From: Aradus depressus
Lineage: Eukaryota > Arthropoda > Insecta > Hemiptera > Aradidae
DNA length: 64,000 nucleotides
Reading direction: 5' to 3'
Assembly: GCA_963662175.1 (NCBI GenBank)
Contig: OY759219.1
Span: 43,640,675 to 43,704,674 of the forward strand
Numbering within the stretch: the stretch's first letter is position 1; every line of letters begins with the position of its first letter. The notes beneath the pieces were generated by a model. It worked only from the letters and a program-made list of their open reading frames with translations, was not told where the DNA came from and made no database searches. Shown here one piece after another: positions 34,706 to 45,491 of this stretch. The translations under genes were made by a program, and so were the position numbers.

Positions 34706-35635
34706 TTATAGGTTGAGATTTTTCTTTTCAACCCAACATTTGTCTTTAGCATCGAATCCCAACCACTTAACATAAACTTTATCCCCTTTTCTTTTCAAAA
34801 CCTTTTCTACTAAAAAAATATCAGGATGTTTAACAGGTTGTATTTCTTGTTCATAGAACCCACCGGCAATCAACTCGTCCTGATTGTCCTTTAGATGATA
34901 AGTGACGGGTATGGTTCGTTTTACTTCATGAATTTGAAATATTTCCGTCGATCAAGAGGGTTTGTATCCTTTAGCGAATGCGCTTTTATGTTTTGATATT
35001 CTTACGAAATCCCCTACTTTATATTTTGGTTTCTGGGGTAAACCTTTTTTCGAATATACGGTTTCCAACAGCAATTTTTCATTAACTTTTCCCTTGACAC
35101 AGCAGGGTTTCATATTAATGGTTCGATGTTTCGTGTTATTATATCTGTGCACTAATGACTGAATCACAGGCATCCATTTGTAGGAACCTTGTAAACTAAA
35201 CTGTTTCCAAATTAAATTTTTTAGAGTACGATTGAACCGTTCGACAATGCAAGCTTTTACATTGCTATATGTTGAGTAATGATTGATATTGTAAGTTTTC
35301 ATTACATTTTTGAATTTTGTGTTATAAAATTCCTTTCCCTCATCAGTCTGTAGGTTTCATGGTCGTCGTCCTCCTTTGAGAATGCTTTGAAATGCATCAG
35401 TCACTTCTTTGTCAGTTTTTCGTTTTATGGGAACAGCCCAAGCAAATTTAGAAAAACAGTCAATTACGGTCAGGACGTATTTAAAACCACTATTGTCCTT
35501 TGCGTATGGCATTAGTTCAATCAAATCTGCTTGCCACAAATCGTCTATACCTTTCAGTATCATGGATCGCCTCCTAAATATTCTTCTCACAGGTTTGTGT
35601 AACTCGTTTACAATTTGATGTTTCACATCAGACAT
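34706..35635 (-). pseudogene. retroviral-type integrase (Polinton INT) with two TGA stops
   Basis: This is a DDE-superfamily integrase, about 309 codons, single frame throughout. The core has D in LWQADLIELMPY, D in LQTDEGKEFY and E in IVERFNRTLKNL, so all three catalytic residues are visible. The C-terminal part has KYKVGDFVRISK and a chromodomain-like segment (PDIFLVEKVLKRKGDKVYVK..WLGFD) ending at TAA 34,706-34,708. TGA at 35,357-35,359 lies just before the second Asp, and TGA at 34,952-34,954 replaces a position usually Trp. Both look like simple substitutions. Confidence 0.9.
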
Positions 35636-35702
35636 CTTGACTGTGAATGAATGAACTAACGATTCGATATCTTATTTATACAATGATCCCACTATTTTTC
35701 AA

Positions 35703-36752
35703 TTACTTTTCAATTTTTTCTATATCTTTCCAGCTGTTCGTACTTGTCAAATTTTCATAAAGATATCTTAATTTTTCAACTAGATCATTTGGATTTGAAT
35801 TAACTCCCTTTCCAGTTTTCTTTTTCTTCAAAGTAGATTTAGTGGATGTTGGAAAAAGCTTACAGATGATTTCTCTACATTTCGAATAATTTGGAAGAAC
35901 GTTCAAGCCTCCGGATTCGCTATACCGTTTCTTATGTGCGTTGGTTAGAGTCAATATTTCTTTATATTTATTCATATCAATTTCTTTCACGAGTTTTCGA
36001 TTTGGCTGCTTCTTGAAAAGAAGCTCGAACAATCCTGGTGTCGCCTGGTATAAATTTCCATCGACATCTAGCCAATCTTCTCTTATGGACACTATTGTAT
36101 CTCCGATTATTAAATTTCCACCATCGTAGCGGATCCCGTACTGGCTATCAAAATCACCAGTATCATTATTGATAAATTTTATTATATAGTCGGACGATAT
36201 AGGACCAACCTCTTCCAAACCCTTTCTAACCATCTCTCTTCCTTCCAGAGACGTTGCCGCAGTTTGAACTTTCTCTAATGGCGTGGAAGGTGTTTCAATC
36301 ACTTCTTCCTCGCACAAGTAACTCGGCATACATGTTCTTTTCTCACCCTCCTGTGTATCTTCTACGTAAGTAGAGGGGGTAGGAGCGCACAAAGTCTCAT
36401 CGAACCGAAGGTCTGTCGGAGAATGGGTCTGTTTATGCCATTTAGGGGTCCATTGAACGTCCACTTCGTCTTTCACTAATCGTTCTCCTCCTCGTTCATA
36501 CCGTGATGTGGATGGAATGGGCAAGAAAGATGGTCTAATTTTGCTTTCTACAGTTTCTGTTTTGTGATTTGGATTGTCAATGACTCGATCCTGCAGTAAA
36601 TTTTCAAGAGGTTTTACGATTGGTCTATACTTTAATTGTAAATGTTCCTCATAGTCCTGTCTTTTACGTTTCAAAAAATTACATTTGTCTCGTATGGACT
36701 TTTTGATGTCTTCGAGTTCTCTAGCGACACTCTTAGATGTTGCTCCTTCCAT
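35703..36752 (-). CDS. conserved Maverick protein, 349 aa (DUF8207-like?)
   Basis: An intact ORF starting MEGATSKSVARELEDIKKSI. The N-terminus (1-60) is helical and charged; a P/T/E-rich linker follows. A conserved C-terminal module (about 190-300) has DFDSQYGIRYDGGNLIIGDT, a DVDGNLYQATPGLFELLFKK segment and MNKYKEILTLTNAHKKRY. I recall this 'YGI..G..IG....GTPGL.ELL' module from proteins beside Maverick ATPase genes, possibly the family called DUF8207. Function is unknown; a structural or packaging role is inference from position. It lies 29 bp after the ATPase gene in transcription order. Confidence 0.7.
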   Translation of the reverse strand: MEGATSKSVARELEDIKKSIRDKCNFLKRKRQDYEEHLQLKYRPIVKPLENLLQDRVIDNPNHKTETVESKIRPSFLPIPSTSRYERGGERLVKDEVDVQWTPKWHKQTHSPTDLRFDETLCAPTPSTYVEDTQEGEKRTCMPSYLCEEEVIETPSTPLEKVQTAATSLEGREMVRKGLEEVGPISSDYIIKFINNDTGDFDSQYGIRYDGGNLIIGDTIVSIREDWLDVDGNLYQATPGLFELLFKKQPNRKLVKEIDMNKYKEILTLTNAHKKRYSESGGLNVLPNYSKCREIICKLFPTSTKSTLKKKKTGKGVNSNPNDLVEKLRYLYENLTSTNSWKDIEKIEK

Positions 36753-36781
36753 TGTTTATGATTAACTGAAGATACATCTGA

Positions 36782-37471
36782 TTACTGAACTATTATATAG
36801 GTATCGAAACTCTTGCGGTAACGCCCATTATTGAGATCACTTTCTTTATCAATAACCAAAAAGCCATACTTATCCCTCCCCCAACATGTTTGGCAAATTT
36901 CTTTGAAATTAGTAATGGTCATATCAGAATTCACATGGTCTTCATAAATTCTCTTCATATTTAAATTATCTTGTTTGAAGACTATTATGAAATTAGCATT
37001 GTCCCGAATCAAATGCTTTGGGACGCGAGTATAACTCTGTGCCAGATAAAAACTGTCGACACCATTATGGCGTCCTTGGCAGAAGTAAGACCTGATTGGA
37101 TCCTGTCTGTCGCATGAAATGTCATCGAATATGAAAATAGAATTAGGTAAAGCCAAACTGGGGTTAGGAATTTCCGAATGATCTCCATATGGGAAAAAAT
37201 TTATTTCCGTAATTGTTCCCAAAAGTTTCGAGAGCTGTATGTATTTAGGTTGATTTAATGTTTTGCTGAAAAGATATATGTTCTCAAACTTAAGTCCATG
37301 GGGGTCATACAGTAGAGCCAGCATCAAGTTGGTTTTACCGCAATTAGATGGTCCACATATAATGCATCGAATACTGTCTGGAAATAAAGAACCAAGTTTG
37401 GGGTCTCGAGGTACGCTATGACCAACATTATAGAACACTTTAAGATTTTGTTCCTGTTTCACGAAGCGCAT
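36782..37471 (-). CDS. Polinton genome-packaging ATPase
   Basis: An intact 229-aa ORF starting MRFVKQEQNLKVFYNVGHSV. Walker A is CGPSNCGKTN (about residues 38-47), Walker B is IFIFDDI (about 112-118), and the A32/FtsK-HerA-type region has SFYLAQSYTRVPKHLIRDN with the sensor-like Q and R. The C-terminus is GRDKYGFLVIDKES. Known role of the family: pumping DNA into virion-like particles. Upstream is a 0.57-kb spacer and the polymerase gene. The open frame contrasts with the polymerase. Confidence 0.93.
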   Translation of the reverse strand: MRFVKQEQNLKVFYNVGHSVPRDPKLGSLFPDSIRCIICGPSNCGKTNLMLALLYDPHGLKFENIYLFSKTLNQPKYIQLSKLLGTITEINFFPYGDHSEIPNPSLALPNSIFIFDDISCDRQDPIRSYFCQGRHNGVDSFYLAQSYTRVPKHLIRDNANFIIVFKQDNLNMKRIYEDHVNSDMTITNFKEICQTCWGRDKYGFLVIDKESDLNNGRYRKSFDTYIIVQ

Positions 37472-38039
37472 GATGACTACTGATGAAACATCAGTGCTGT
37501 CCCACTATTTATAGTACTCGTGACTACCACTGGTGTGATTATCATCGACAGGGCAAAAGAATATAATTTTTAACCCAGCTTGGAATGTACTTTTAGACGA
37601 GTAAATGCCTGTGACCCTCCTCCTTCTTTTGTAACACGGCTTGGAACGGGCTTTGGCAAAGTTAAAGCCTCAGGCGCTTTATGAAATTGTAGCCTGAAGG
37701 GCTTTATTTTCTTTACATGTTAATTTTATTTTTATTATTTTACTTTTTTATCTACTATGTTTTCGTTATATCAGTTAGGTTTTCGGCTATTTTACTACCT
37801 CGCCAGTGACCTTCATTCTGGTTTACGGGTGCCTTACGCACCACGCCAGGGACCTCCATTCTGGTTTACGGGTGCCTTACACACCACGCCAGGGACCTCC
37901 ATTCATACTTAAATCTTTTTTCATGACATAAGTTCATACAACAAAATCGTAATAAACCATTAGGCTCAAAACAAAAAAATATATTATCTTAAACAAAAAT
38001 TAACAAATAAAAATAATAATTGGATTTTATAAAATAAAT
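37472..38039. other. Polinton intergenic region with 43-bp repeats
   Basis: Between ATPase and polymerase. At about 37,800-37,905 a ~55-bp block with CTGGTTTACGGGTGCCTTAC and CACGCCAGGGACCTCCATTC is repeated 2-3 times. No ORF is supported. Confidence 0.75.
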
Positions 38040-41000
38040 TCAAACTATTAAACAGTCAGGTAAATTTATATATTTATGACCATAAGGTAGGGTCCGAATC
38101 CCATCATCTAAAATAAATCTCTTATCGTCCCTGCTAGATAAAGAACTTTTATTTATTTCAACTGTTGTGATTGTATGCTCCTTTGATTGGAACATACGCA
38201 TAGGGGTGGTCATTTCACTCTGTTGAAAAAGAATATTTTCGTAATCTTCAAAAGTTATATGTTTCTTTAAGGAAGCTGCTTTGACTCCCTTGGCTCTTTT
38301 CTTAATAATGTCATCAATTTTTATTGCATACATTTTTGGACGAAGTCCAACAAATTTCCACATTGCAACTCCGTTCAACTCATCCTTAAATTTTCCTAGT
38401 ACTTTCTTGTTTTTCAATGAAAAACATTTGTGGTTAATGGGATAATCTGAAGTATCAAAATGATAATCCATATTTTTTAAGTCGTCATAAGCATCATTAG
38501 TTAGTATTAGATAAATTAAGGAATCTGTATCGGTGTATAGCAAAATAATATTAGGGCCATATTTCTTCAACATAACGTTATAATGAAATTCGTACATACA
38601 ATTCGTCTTTGAAATATCCAAGATTGCTTGTCCTACATAAATTGGTTTATTAAAATAAAGGGAAGTTTTTTCCATTTGGATTGCGACTAAATTTTCTGAG
38701 TAAACGGTACGGTCTTTGAAGTTAGGTTTTGCAATAAGTTTCAATGATTTTTTCATGTTCGTAACTAATCTAATATCTAATCTCTTGCGTATGGACTCCA
38801 TAGTTTTCCCAAATACTGCATTATTTAATAATTTATAAAAGTCTTTTTCAAAATTATTTGTAGCAGCTTTTCTTAATTCTGTATTCAAATCTATATAAGG
38901 TTTAAGCCATTGGCTTTGTTTGAATTTAAGAATTCTATTGATTTTTGTTATATCTAAGCCGTGGGAAAGAGCCTGCTTTAGAGCTTTATAATGTACAACA
39001 TAATTACTTCTAGGTCCTAGATGGGGTATTAGCTTTTTCATTTTACTGTTCGGAGGAGCAATATTGTCTGGTAAAAATGGCAAATCGCATTGGTATTCGT
39101 GTAAATGCTCAGGGTAATTAATATTAACATCAAAAACATAACCATGTTTTCCGTTTTCTTCAATGTCATTTATCCATTTACTATCTATAGTATCAATATT
39201 TTGAACCCACTCAAACCCCCCGGTTGGTAGATATTGACTCATTGCCATACCGTATAAATTGTTCGCGTCAAAATACATAATATAACTACTTTGTTTTTGT
39301 GGATTGTAAGGTGGTGAGTCTTTGTTGTTAGCCTCGGTATATCGGTGAGAAACTTGACAAATACCGCCTCTAATTCCACGTTCCATCATTAATATCATTT
39401 CGTAGTCAGTTAACAAATCTAGTTTAATATTCGTATATTTTGGCATTGCATCCCACGTCATGCAGTGAAGTAATTTGCTGGGTCAACTTTATGGGATTTC
39501 ATCATTACAGATCGGAAGTATTCGAATACATCGCAGAGAAGTAAAACATCAGTTTTTAAATATAAATCGCTGTATTCTCCTAGGTTTTTACATTTAAATT
39601 GTTCCCAGACCTTCTTTGCATGATCATAATCATTTTCAGAAATATCCTCTTCGTTTAGTTTTGAGTAAAAAGCTTCTTTGGGCGGGAGGGATGTATCATT
39701 TAATTTATCTTCCGAATCTAAATAATCGTAGGGAAAAACACCTTTTCTTGTTACTACAGGGATTTCGTTAGGGGTGAAAAATTTACTGGTTTCATTAAAT
39801 TCAGTTTTTGATAATGTACTGACTAAGTGAGATAGACTAGCTGCCATAAATCTAAAAGAATCAATAAATCTGAGGTTTTATATCTCCTACGTATTTAGTG
39901 AAAGATATGTACTTCTCTTGTGTGTTAGGGATCACTTCAACATTATCAGGTTCAAGACCTAATTCTTTTACTATGAAATGGCTGTCATAGCCGGACAAAT
40001 TATGAATTATTACTGGAATAAAGGAAACATGTTTTGCTTTCAAATTACAATTATTGCAAGCTGCACCACGGATTTTTCCTGAAATGTGACAATGATCTTT
40101 TACTTTATGATTATTTTCAGTGAATCCCTGATTACACAAATAACACGTTCTTGCATCATTCCATTCTTCAATTTCATTGTGATTAATTTGCATACTTAGG
40201 TTTGTTTTATATACATTGCTTATTTGTCTGGCTACATCTGTGATATATCGGGGGCTCTATAGATTAAAGGTTCAGTACTTATGGTATTATTGATTCCGGG
40301 GCTAGACTTTACATGGGCACAAAAAGATATGGGCTTATGCTTTTGGTAGGGAGTAGTTTTAACGTTAGGATCATCAGTGGGGGGTATAGGCTCTAAAATG
40401 GCTTCGAAATCAGCATAAATAACGTATGGTACGGGGATTTGTCTTTCTGTGTGTTCAAATTGTATAAAGGCTTTGTGAGGGTTTGGAAGTTGAACTTTAC
40501 AGGGTTTATTATCATTGCACAATTTTTTATGGTCTTCGAAATCGCTAAGTGAAGTTGTTTCATGATAAAAATATGTGAGACAACGCTTGCAGACATATAT
40601 ACTACTTCTATGTTTTGTAAGCTGACTTCTAATTAATGTATCAAATTTTTTTATATATACATAGTGCTGTTTGTCACCTTCCTCAAGTAACAACAAATCT
40701 CTGTGGTTTATTAGCTCTTTTTTAACAATCTTTAATGGGTAGATATTTTATTCATCATCAATACCGAAAATGTTTATGGAAATGTTATTGTTGACTTCAA
40801 ATTTCTTAATGTCCCTCAATGAAACAGGAAATGTAACATTTTCGAAATTATATTTATCCTGTAATACCTTATATTTGGATACACGATAAGCATGTCTGCC
40901 TGCGAATTTAGCTAATATACTGTACATAAAACATTTGTTGTCATCGTTTATTACATTGATACATGCATGTTTATCACGAATTTTTGGTGGTAAATCTATC

Positions 41001-41166
41001 TATGATTTCCCTCGTAAAGGTTTATTTTTGGATGTTCTTATCCTGAGACCATTAATTATATACAATTTCCAACCGCTTTTCTTGGTCTCAAAGTCTTCCA
41101 ACTCTTTTATTAATTTATTATATTGATTTTCCAAAATTGTGTTAATGTTGGATTCTATAAATAAAG
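38040..41166 (-). pseudogene. protein-primed DNA polymerase B (Polinton pPolB), broken
   Basis: The minus-strand segments in order are 41,166-40,232, 40,193-39,861, 39,847-39,458 and 39,461-38,040. Exonuclease motifs: YADFEAIL (exo I, ~40,410), IIHNLSGYDSHFI (exo II), YSDLYLKTDVLLLCDVF (exo III). Polymerase motifs: MYFDANNLYGMAMSQYLP (A, ~39,250), NNAVFGKTMES (B, ~38,810), YTDTDSL (C, ~38,530). An HNH-like zinc region CYLCNQGF..KDHCH is at ~40,120. Damage: TAA shared with the left copy, one TAG only in this copy near 41,000, and frameshifts near 40,240, 39,880 and 39,460. The zinc-finger N-terminus is missing, replaced by the palindrome and unrelated sequence. Confidence 0.92.
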
Positions 41167-41214
41167 ATAGAATCCAACATTAACACAATTTTGGAAAATC
41201 AATATAATAAATTA
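41111..41214. repeat. perfect 48-bp inverted repeat (right copy)
   Basis: The arms are 41,111-41,158 and 41,167-41,214 with an 8-nt loop. It is identical to the copy at 26,809-26,912 and sits at the broken 5' side of the polymerase gene. Confidence 0.97.
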
Positions 41215-41852
41215 TATTTTTTGAAGAAGAATGTTATGTTAGGCGCTCAACTACTCAGGTTATAAGCGCCAGAGAACTTGGTCGGAAAGTTCCGCAGAAG
41301 ATTCATACTGTGAAGGAACCAGATTAACGTGTACAGTGTTACAAATCAACATACCTTCAACGTACAGCAAAACATACACACACGTCCCTGGCAGAGCCTC
41401 GGCCCCAAGACAGGGCGGACCCTCGCTCTCAAATTCAGTAAAAACTTTACTTGCATAAACAGAAAGAGGTGGCACTGGGGATGTGGACAAAAACCATGTC
41501 GCCTTAACTATATATAACCAGTTATGTTAGTTGTTAACTAACAATTTAGTTCTGTTTCAATAAATAAAGAATGTTTTACAAAACAAGAACCCATTCATGA
41601 TGACCAGGTGACTAGAAAGACACTGGACCGATCTCCGAAAAAAAACAAGGAGACGGATATAAAACGCAGTATGAGCAATGGAAGAATCAAGAAAACATTG
41701 AAAATATAATATGAAATACAAAATGTATGTAAATGAGATTAAATAAAAATCCATATCTACTATTAAAAATTAAGTGTATTTTTAATTCTTGTCCAAATAT
41801 CCTAAAATTCATATTCTCTGTGTATATGATGGTGAACTATGCCTGCAACAAC
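41215..41852. other. Polinton right-end insert without recognised gene
   Basis: This replaces the polymerase N-terminus at the right end. The inner half (about 41,230-41,536) is not found at the left; the outer half is repeated at 31,400-31,707. A 76-codon minus ORF (41,490-41,260) is of unknown meaning. Confidence 0.6.
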
Positions 41853-43232
41853 AGGTCTCGACATGTTTGAACATGCAGGTGCCTGTTCAGGGTCACCGAG
41901 AGAAATAATCCCCAAATATCTCGACATGTTCGAACATGTAAACAACGACTTAATCCCTACAGATACGAAGGTCATTTCCAAACCATAGTAGATATTTAAA
42001 AAAATAAAAAACAGGAATTCACAAATAACACCAAAGGACAGTGTGCTCGGAATTGAAGATAAATATTTTTTCGCATATATTACTCCAATCGGACAACATA
42101 CTCAATATGAAGAGCTTTGAATTATATTTTAAAATGCAATGCCATTCAAGGCACCGAAGGACGGCATGCTCAAAAGTGTAGGTAGGCGATTTTTCCATCA
42201 TAATACTCCAGTTTAAAATAATACTGAATACAATGATGATGATGATGATGCTAGGACATGATAAGGTAGGCTACACGAAGCAGGGTTCGACATGCTAGAT
42301 CACGCAAGTGCCTGTTCATGGTCACGAAATCAGTCTTAAAAAATATAAAAATTGTTACTTAAAAATGTATGACTTGAACGTTATATACCTAAATTTTAGA
42401 ACCGTTGTACAACCATGTCACGATAGACGAGGGGCTAGCAAGCCAGACTTCTAAAGGGAAGGTGGTGAGTTCGAATCTCGTAAGGACAACAGTTATTTTT
42501 TTTCTTAAGAAGTCACACCTAATTGTTTTAATATCAATAATAATTTGATTTCTAGACGCTTGGGAGCGCTAGTGGGCTAATTAGATAAATAAAATGAAAG
42601 AGGGGTGGGGTAGAGAGGGAGAGCGGAAACTTATTGAGCTGGGAATATACGATGGTGGCACGTGAAGGAAGCCGATGATAGCCGAGCGTACCCGATGATA
42701 GCTGAACGTACCCGAAGATAGCCTAGCCAAACCATCGCTGACACTTGTTAACAACATATATCTTTAATAAAACTATAGAAAAATTCAATATTAAAAAAAA
42801 ATTACCGAATAAAACACGCAAAATGGGTGGGATAAAAATGAAAAGTATTGTTTTGAGGGAGAGCGGAAACTTATTGAGCTGGGGATGAACGATAGTGAGT
42901 GATTCGGAGCGGGGAGGGGGGGGAGTGGTGGTGGTGGGGGTGATGGGTCACGTGGGGTCAAAGGTCATGAGGAGCAACTGGTCCAAAAAAAAAAATTGGG
43001 GGGGCTGATTGAGGTTTCGAGGGAGAGCGGAAACTTGTTGAGGTTAAGAGGGAGAGTGGAAACGTATTGAGGTTTAGAGGGAGAGTGGAAACTTATTGTG
43101 CTGGGGATGTACTATGGTGGGTGATTCGGAGCGGGGAGGGGGGGGGAGTGGTGGGGGTGATGGGTCACGTGACCCCATGGGGTCGAAGGTCATGAGGGGC
43201 AACTGGGCCAGAAGCCCCATTTCCCTTCTACT
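41853..43232 (-). repeat. Polinton right TIR, ~1.4 kb
   Basis: Inverted partner of 24,424-25,816. It has the same internal tandem arrays (GAGGGAGAG(C/T)GGAAAC(T/G).ATTGAG repeats at 43,018-43,100) and ends CTTCTACT. It includes a perfect palindrome ACATGTTCGAACATGT near 41,925-41,940. Confidence 0.93.
42421..42484 (+). other. tRNA-like sequence in right TIR
   Basis: Same tRNA-like block as at 25,185-25,255 on the other strand: GGGGCTAGCAAGCCAGACTT and GTGAGTTCGAATCTCG. Confidence 0.5.
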
Positions 43233-43238
43233 TCTGAG

Positions 43239-43520
43239 GACTGGGTCGTAGAAATCTATCGCTGACGAAGCTGGAAATCATCCCACCAGGAGCAGTCGAA
43301 GGCCGACGCGATGTCAAAGAAGACACATAGGGCATATTTCCCACGGTCGTTCCCCACATCCGCCTTCGGCATCATCTCCGGCGAACCCTACCTCTCAAGC
43401 CACCGAACTGTCTATGGTAACACACACATGTCCACCGCTCATGCCACCATTTCAGAAACTAGAAATGAAAAGAAAAATGTTGTGATTCTTCTCATGTCTA
43501 TGAACATTTTTTTTTAACCC
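43239..43520 (-). mobile_element. R1-like RT remnant, right part
   Basis: The minus strand encodes CVFFDIASAFDCSWWDDF, an RT motif A region, then decays. It is the upstream half of the RT interrupted by the Polinton; motif C is at 24.3 kb. Confidence 0.72.
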
Positions 43521-44602
43521 CGCCCTCCTTCTTAATGGGAAATGTTAGAAACATCGTACTGAATCTATGCACTCCTGAACTTAATTAGATTATAAATGTT
43601 AAATGTCAACAAAATCCGACAGACAGTTTCGGAAGAGACTCCAAAAATAGACCCGAAGATCAATTGGCTCAGCCCCAATAATAACGATTAAAGTAAAAAT
43701 AAAGTAAGATAAAGTGTTAAACTCTGCCAAGATAAAGTAATGGCTCCATGTTATTTGTGCAAAATTAAAAATGTACACACTTGTATTTAGACCTCCCACC
43801 AGTACGACCAGAAGGAATACGATGCAGCGAGGAAGAGGAACAGCGGAGTTTAAGAGTGAGGGGTGAGACAGATCTCGTAGATTTCAAACAGTTGATAGAC
43901 ATGAACTGGAAGAAGTCTAGGGAGTATTCAAATAAGTGAAGAGGGAACAGGACATTGAGAAATGAGGAGGGGGATACATAAGGCATGTAAGGGGTAATAC
44001 GGCTTAGTTCTATGTATCGAAAAGGACAAACCATAAGATACAACTAAAAAAAAAGAGAAGAAATAAATAACCTAAAATAAACAAGAAGAATGGCGTATAA
44101 ATAGTTTATAAGAACCGCCAAGGGACCAACTGTATTTCAATCTTAGCAACGATCCTCATAACTTTCGAGTTTTTTTTGTTTTTTTAATTGAGAGGGGAAG
44201 CTTTAATACGTTTGCTGACTTATCAGTCGTCAGTCAATTTATATCCCTTAGAGAAAGAAAAAAAAAATATTTTATCTAAGGCAAAGGCTTCACAATCTGC
44301 AAAAAATAATGGGGAAGGTAGCAATACCTACCAGTGTGGTCAGGGGGGACATGATAACGCTGTTGGTGGTGAAAGCCATGAAAGTTGCTGTAGTGGCTCC
44401 ACCGGCAACTGCACTAAACTTATAGATTTGCTTCTTTCAATTAATTTTATTTTGGAGTGAATCAGTTTTCTTGTAATCATTTATTTAATTTTCTCCTACA
44501 GTTTTGTAAAACCGCAGTTTTAACGTTTCAACAATGTTCGAGTTATTTGTTATTGATAATGTTTTGTGGCGAGCTAACACTGATCTTGTATATTTCTCAC
44601 AG
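43521..44602. other. intronic DNA
   Basis: I recognise no element. A 90-codon ORF (44,188-44,460) with a G/S/C-rich end has no start or splice support and is left uncalled. Confidence 0.5.
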
Positions 44603-44658
44603 CTACTAGTGAGGGGCTGTTTCGCTTCGGCTTCAAAGCTCTGAACTACAAAGAGATG
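44603..44658 (+). CDS. host gene exon, 56 bp
   Basis: The acceptor TATATTTCTCACAG precedes it and the donor ATG|GTAATTTT follows. Phase 1 in, 0 out. It encodes TSEGLFRFGFKALNYKEM after the split codon. It is in phase with the exons at 23,720 and 46,066. Confidence 0.8.
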
Positions 44659-44866
44659 GTAATTTTTCTAGAAATCATTTTATATTTTATTTAAAGTCCG
44701 TACTTCTACAGTGGGAAGGGTTTCTTTTTCAAGTCAGCACTAAGTTACTCAACTTATCCATTCGGGAAATTATACCTACATATGTCAGGTATTATATAAT
44801 TTGGGTTACCAGAACTAGTTATGAAACCAAAACATCACAATTAACAAAAATAATGTATTATACTAT

Positions 44867-45190
44867 TGGGCGCCGGTAGTCTTCTGAGCTCAAGAACGTG
44901 GGTTCGAAACCCGACCGAGGCCCTTAGTTTATTTTATATAAAATAAACTTAAGCACGATGTCCTTCGGATGGGACGTTAAGCGATGGTCCCGAGCCTGTA
45001 CGATGTCAGTTACTCGTTAAAGACCCCTACCCTAGGAGAATAAAAATTTAGGGTAGGTAAAATTTAGGACTCCCACAGTAGAGTCGGGCTCATGTCCACC
45101 AGAGTGACGAAAGAGCGTTTTGGTAGTACTTAAAGCCCGAGCATGAATCATAAAACCTAACCTAACCTGAGAGGTTAGGTTAGGTTTTAA
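44867..45190 (+). mobile_element. tRNA-derived SINE, copy 1
   Basis: The tRNA-like head is 44,867-44,935, with B box GTGGGTTCGAAACCCGAC. The body (CCTTCGGATGGGACGTTAAG..CTCGTTAAAGACCCC) resembles the conserved central domain seen in several invertebrate SINEs. The tail is CCTAACCTAACC. The body recurs at 61,383. The end forms a perfect 17-bp inverted repeat (45,152-45,168 / 45,172-45,188) made of CCTAA and TTAGG units. Confidence 0.82.
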
Positions 45191-45484
45191 TATATATATT
45201 AGGTATATGTATAATTTTTTTTTTTTTTTTCTCTACTCTGATTTTACACAATCTAAGCCTTTTAAACATAGTAATAGCAAGACTTCTATTATTATTGTTA
45301 GGTAGAGAAATGCTAACGAGAAATAGTGTATATGGAGACGATTGAAATAATAACAATAATTACTTTGCATTCACAATTCTTATATTCCTCCATTTTTTAT
45401 TTTGATAATTTGTTTTGCTTGTGTTTTTTCTTTTTTACTGAACAAGGTCTCTCTTTCTTACTATCTTATTATGCTTGTATATAT
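45191..45484. other. intronic DNA, T-rich
   Basis: A poly-T run (45,215-45,230) and AT-rich sequence; no feature is recognised. Confidence 0.5.
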
Positions 45485-45491
45485 ATCGCAG

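Larger units (their letters stand above)
24424..43232. mobile_element. Polinton/Maverick DNA transposon, 18.8 kb
   Basis: Ends read AGTAGAAG..CTTCTACT (AG..CT) and are flanked by a perfect 6-bp TSD, TCTGAG (24,418-24,423 and 43,233-43,238), the hallmark of Polintons. Minus-strand genes in order of transcription from the right: polymerase B, packaging ATPase, 349-aa conserved protein, integrase, cysteine protease, major capsid-like protein, 169-aa conserved protein. An additional plus-strand polymerase N-terminus lies near the left end. Known biology: Polintons combine protein-primed replication with virion-type genes. Polymerase, integrase, protease and capsid carry stops or frameshifts, so this copy is unlikely to move alone. 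Confidence 0.95.

Noticed and set aside
34952..35359. TGA readthrough or selenocysteine in the integrase
   Set aside because: No structural element is visible, other genes in the element also carry stops and frameshifts, and simple nonsense changes suffice.
41260..41490. Copia RT resemblance (VYVLLYVEGMLI)
   Set aside because: Only one short stretch looks like YVDDMLI and the catalytic aspartates are absent; likely chance.
44188..44460. 90-aa ORF with Cys/Gly-rich end
   Set aside because: No splice sites or family similarity, and AT-rich intronic surroundings.
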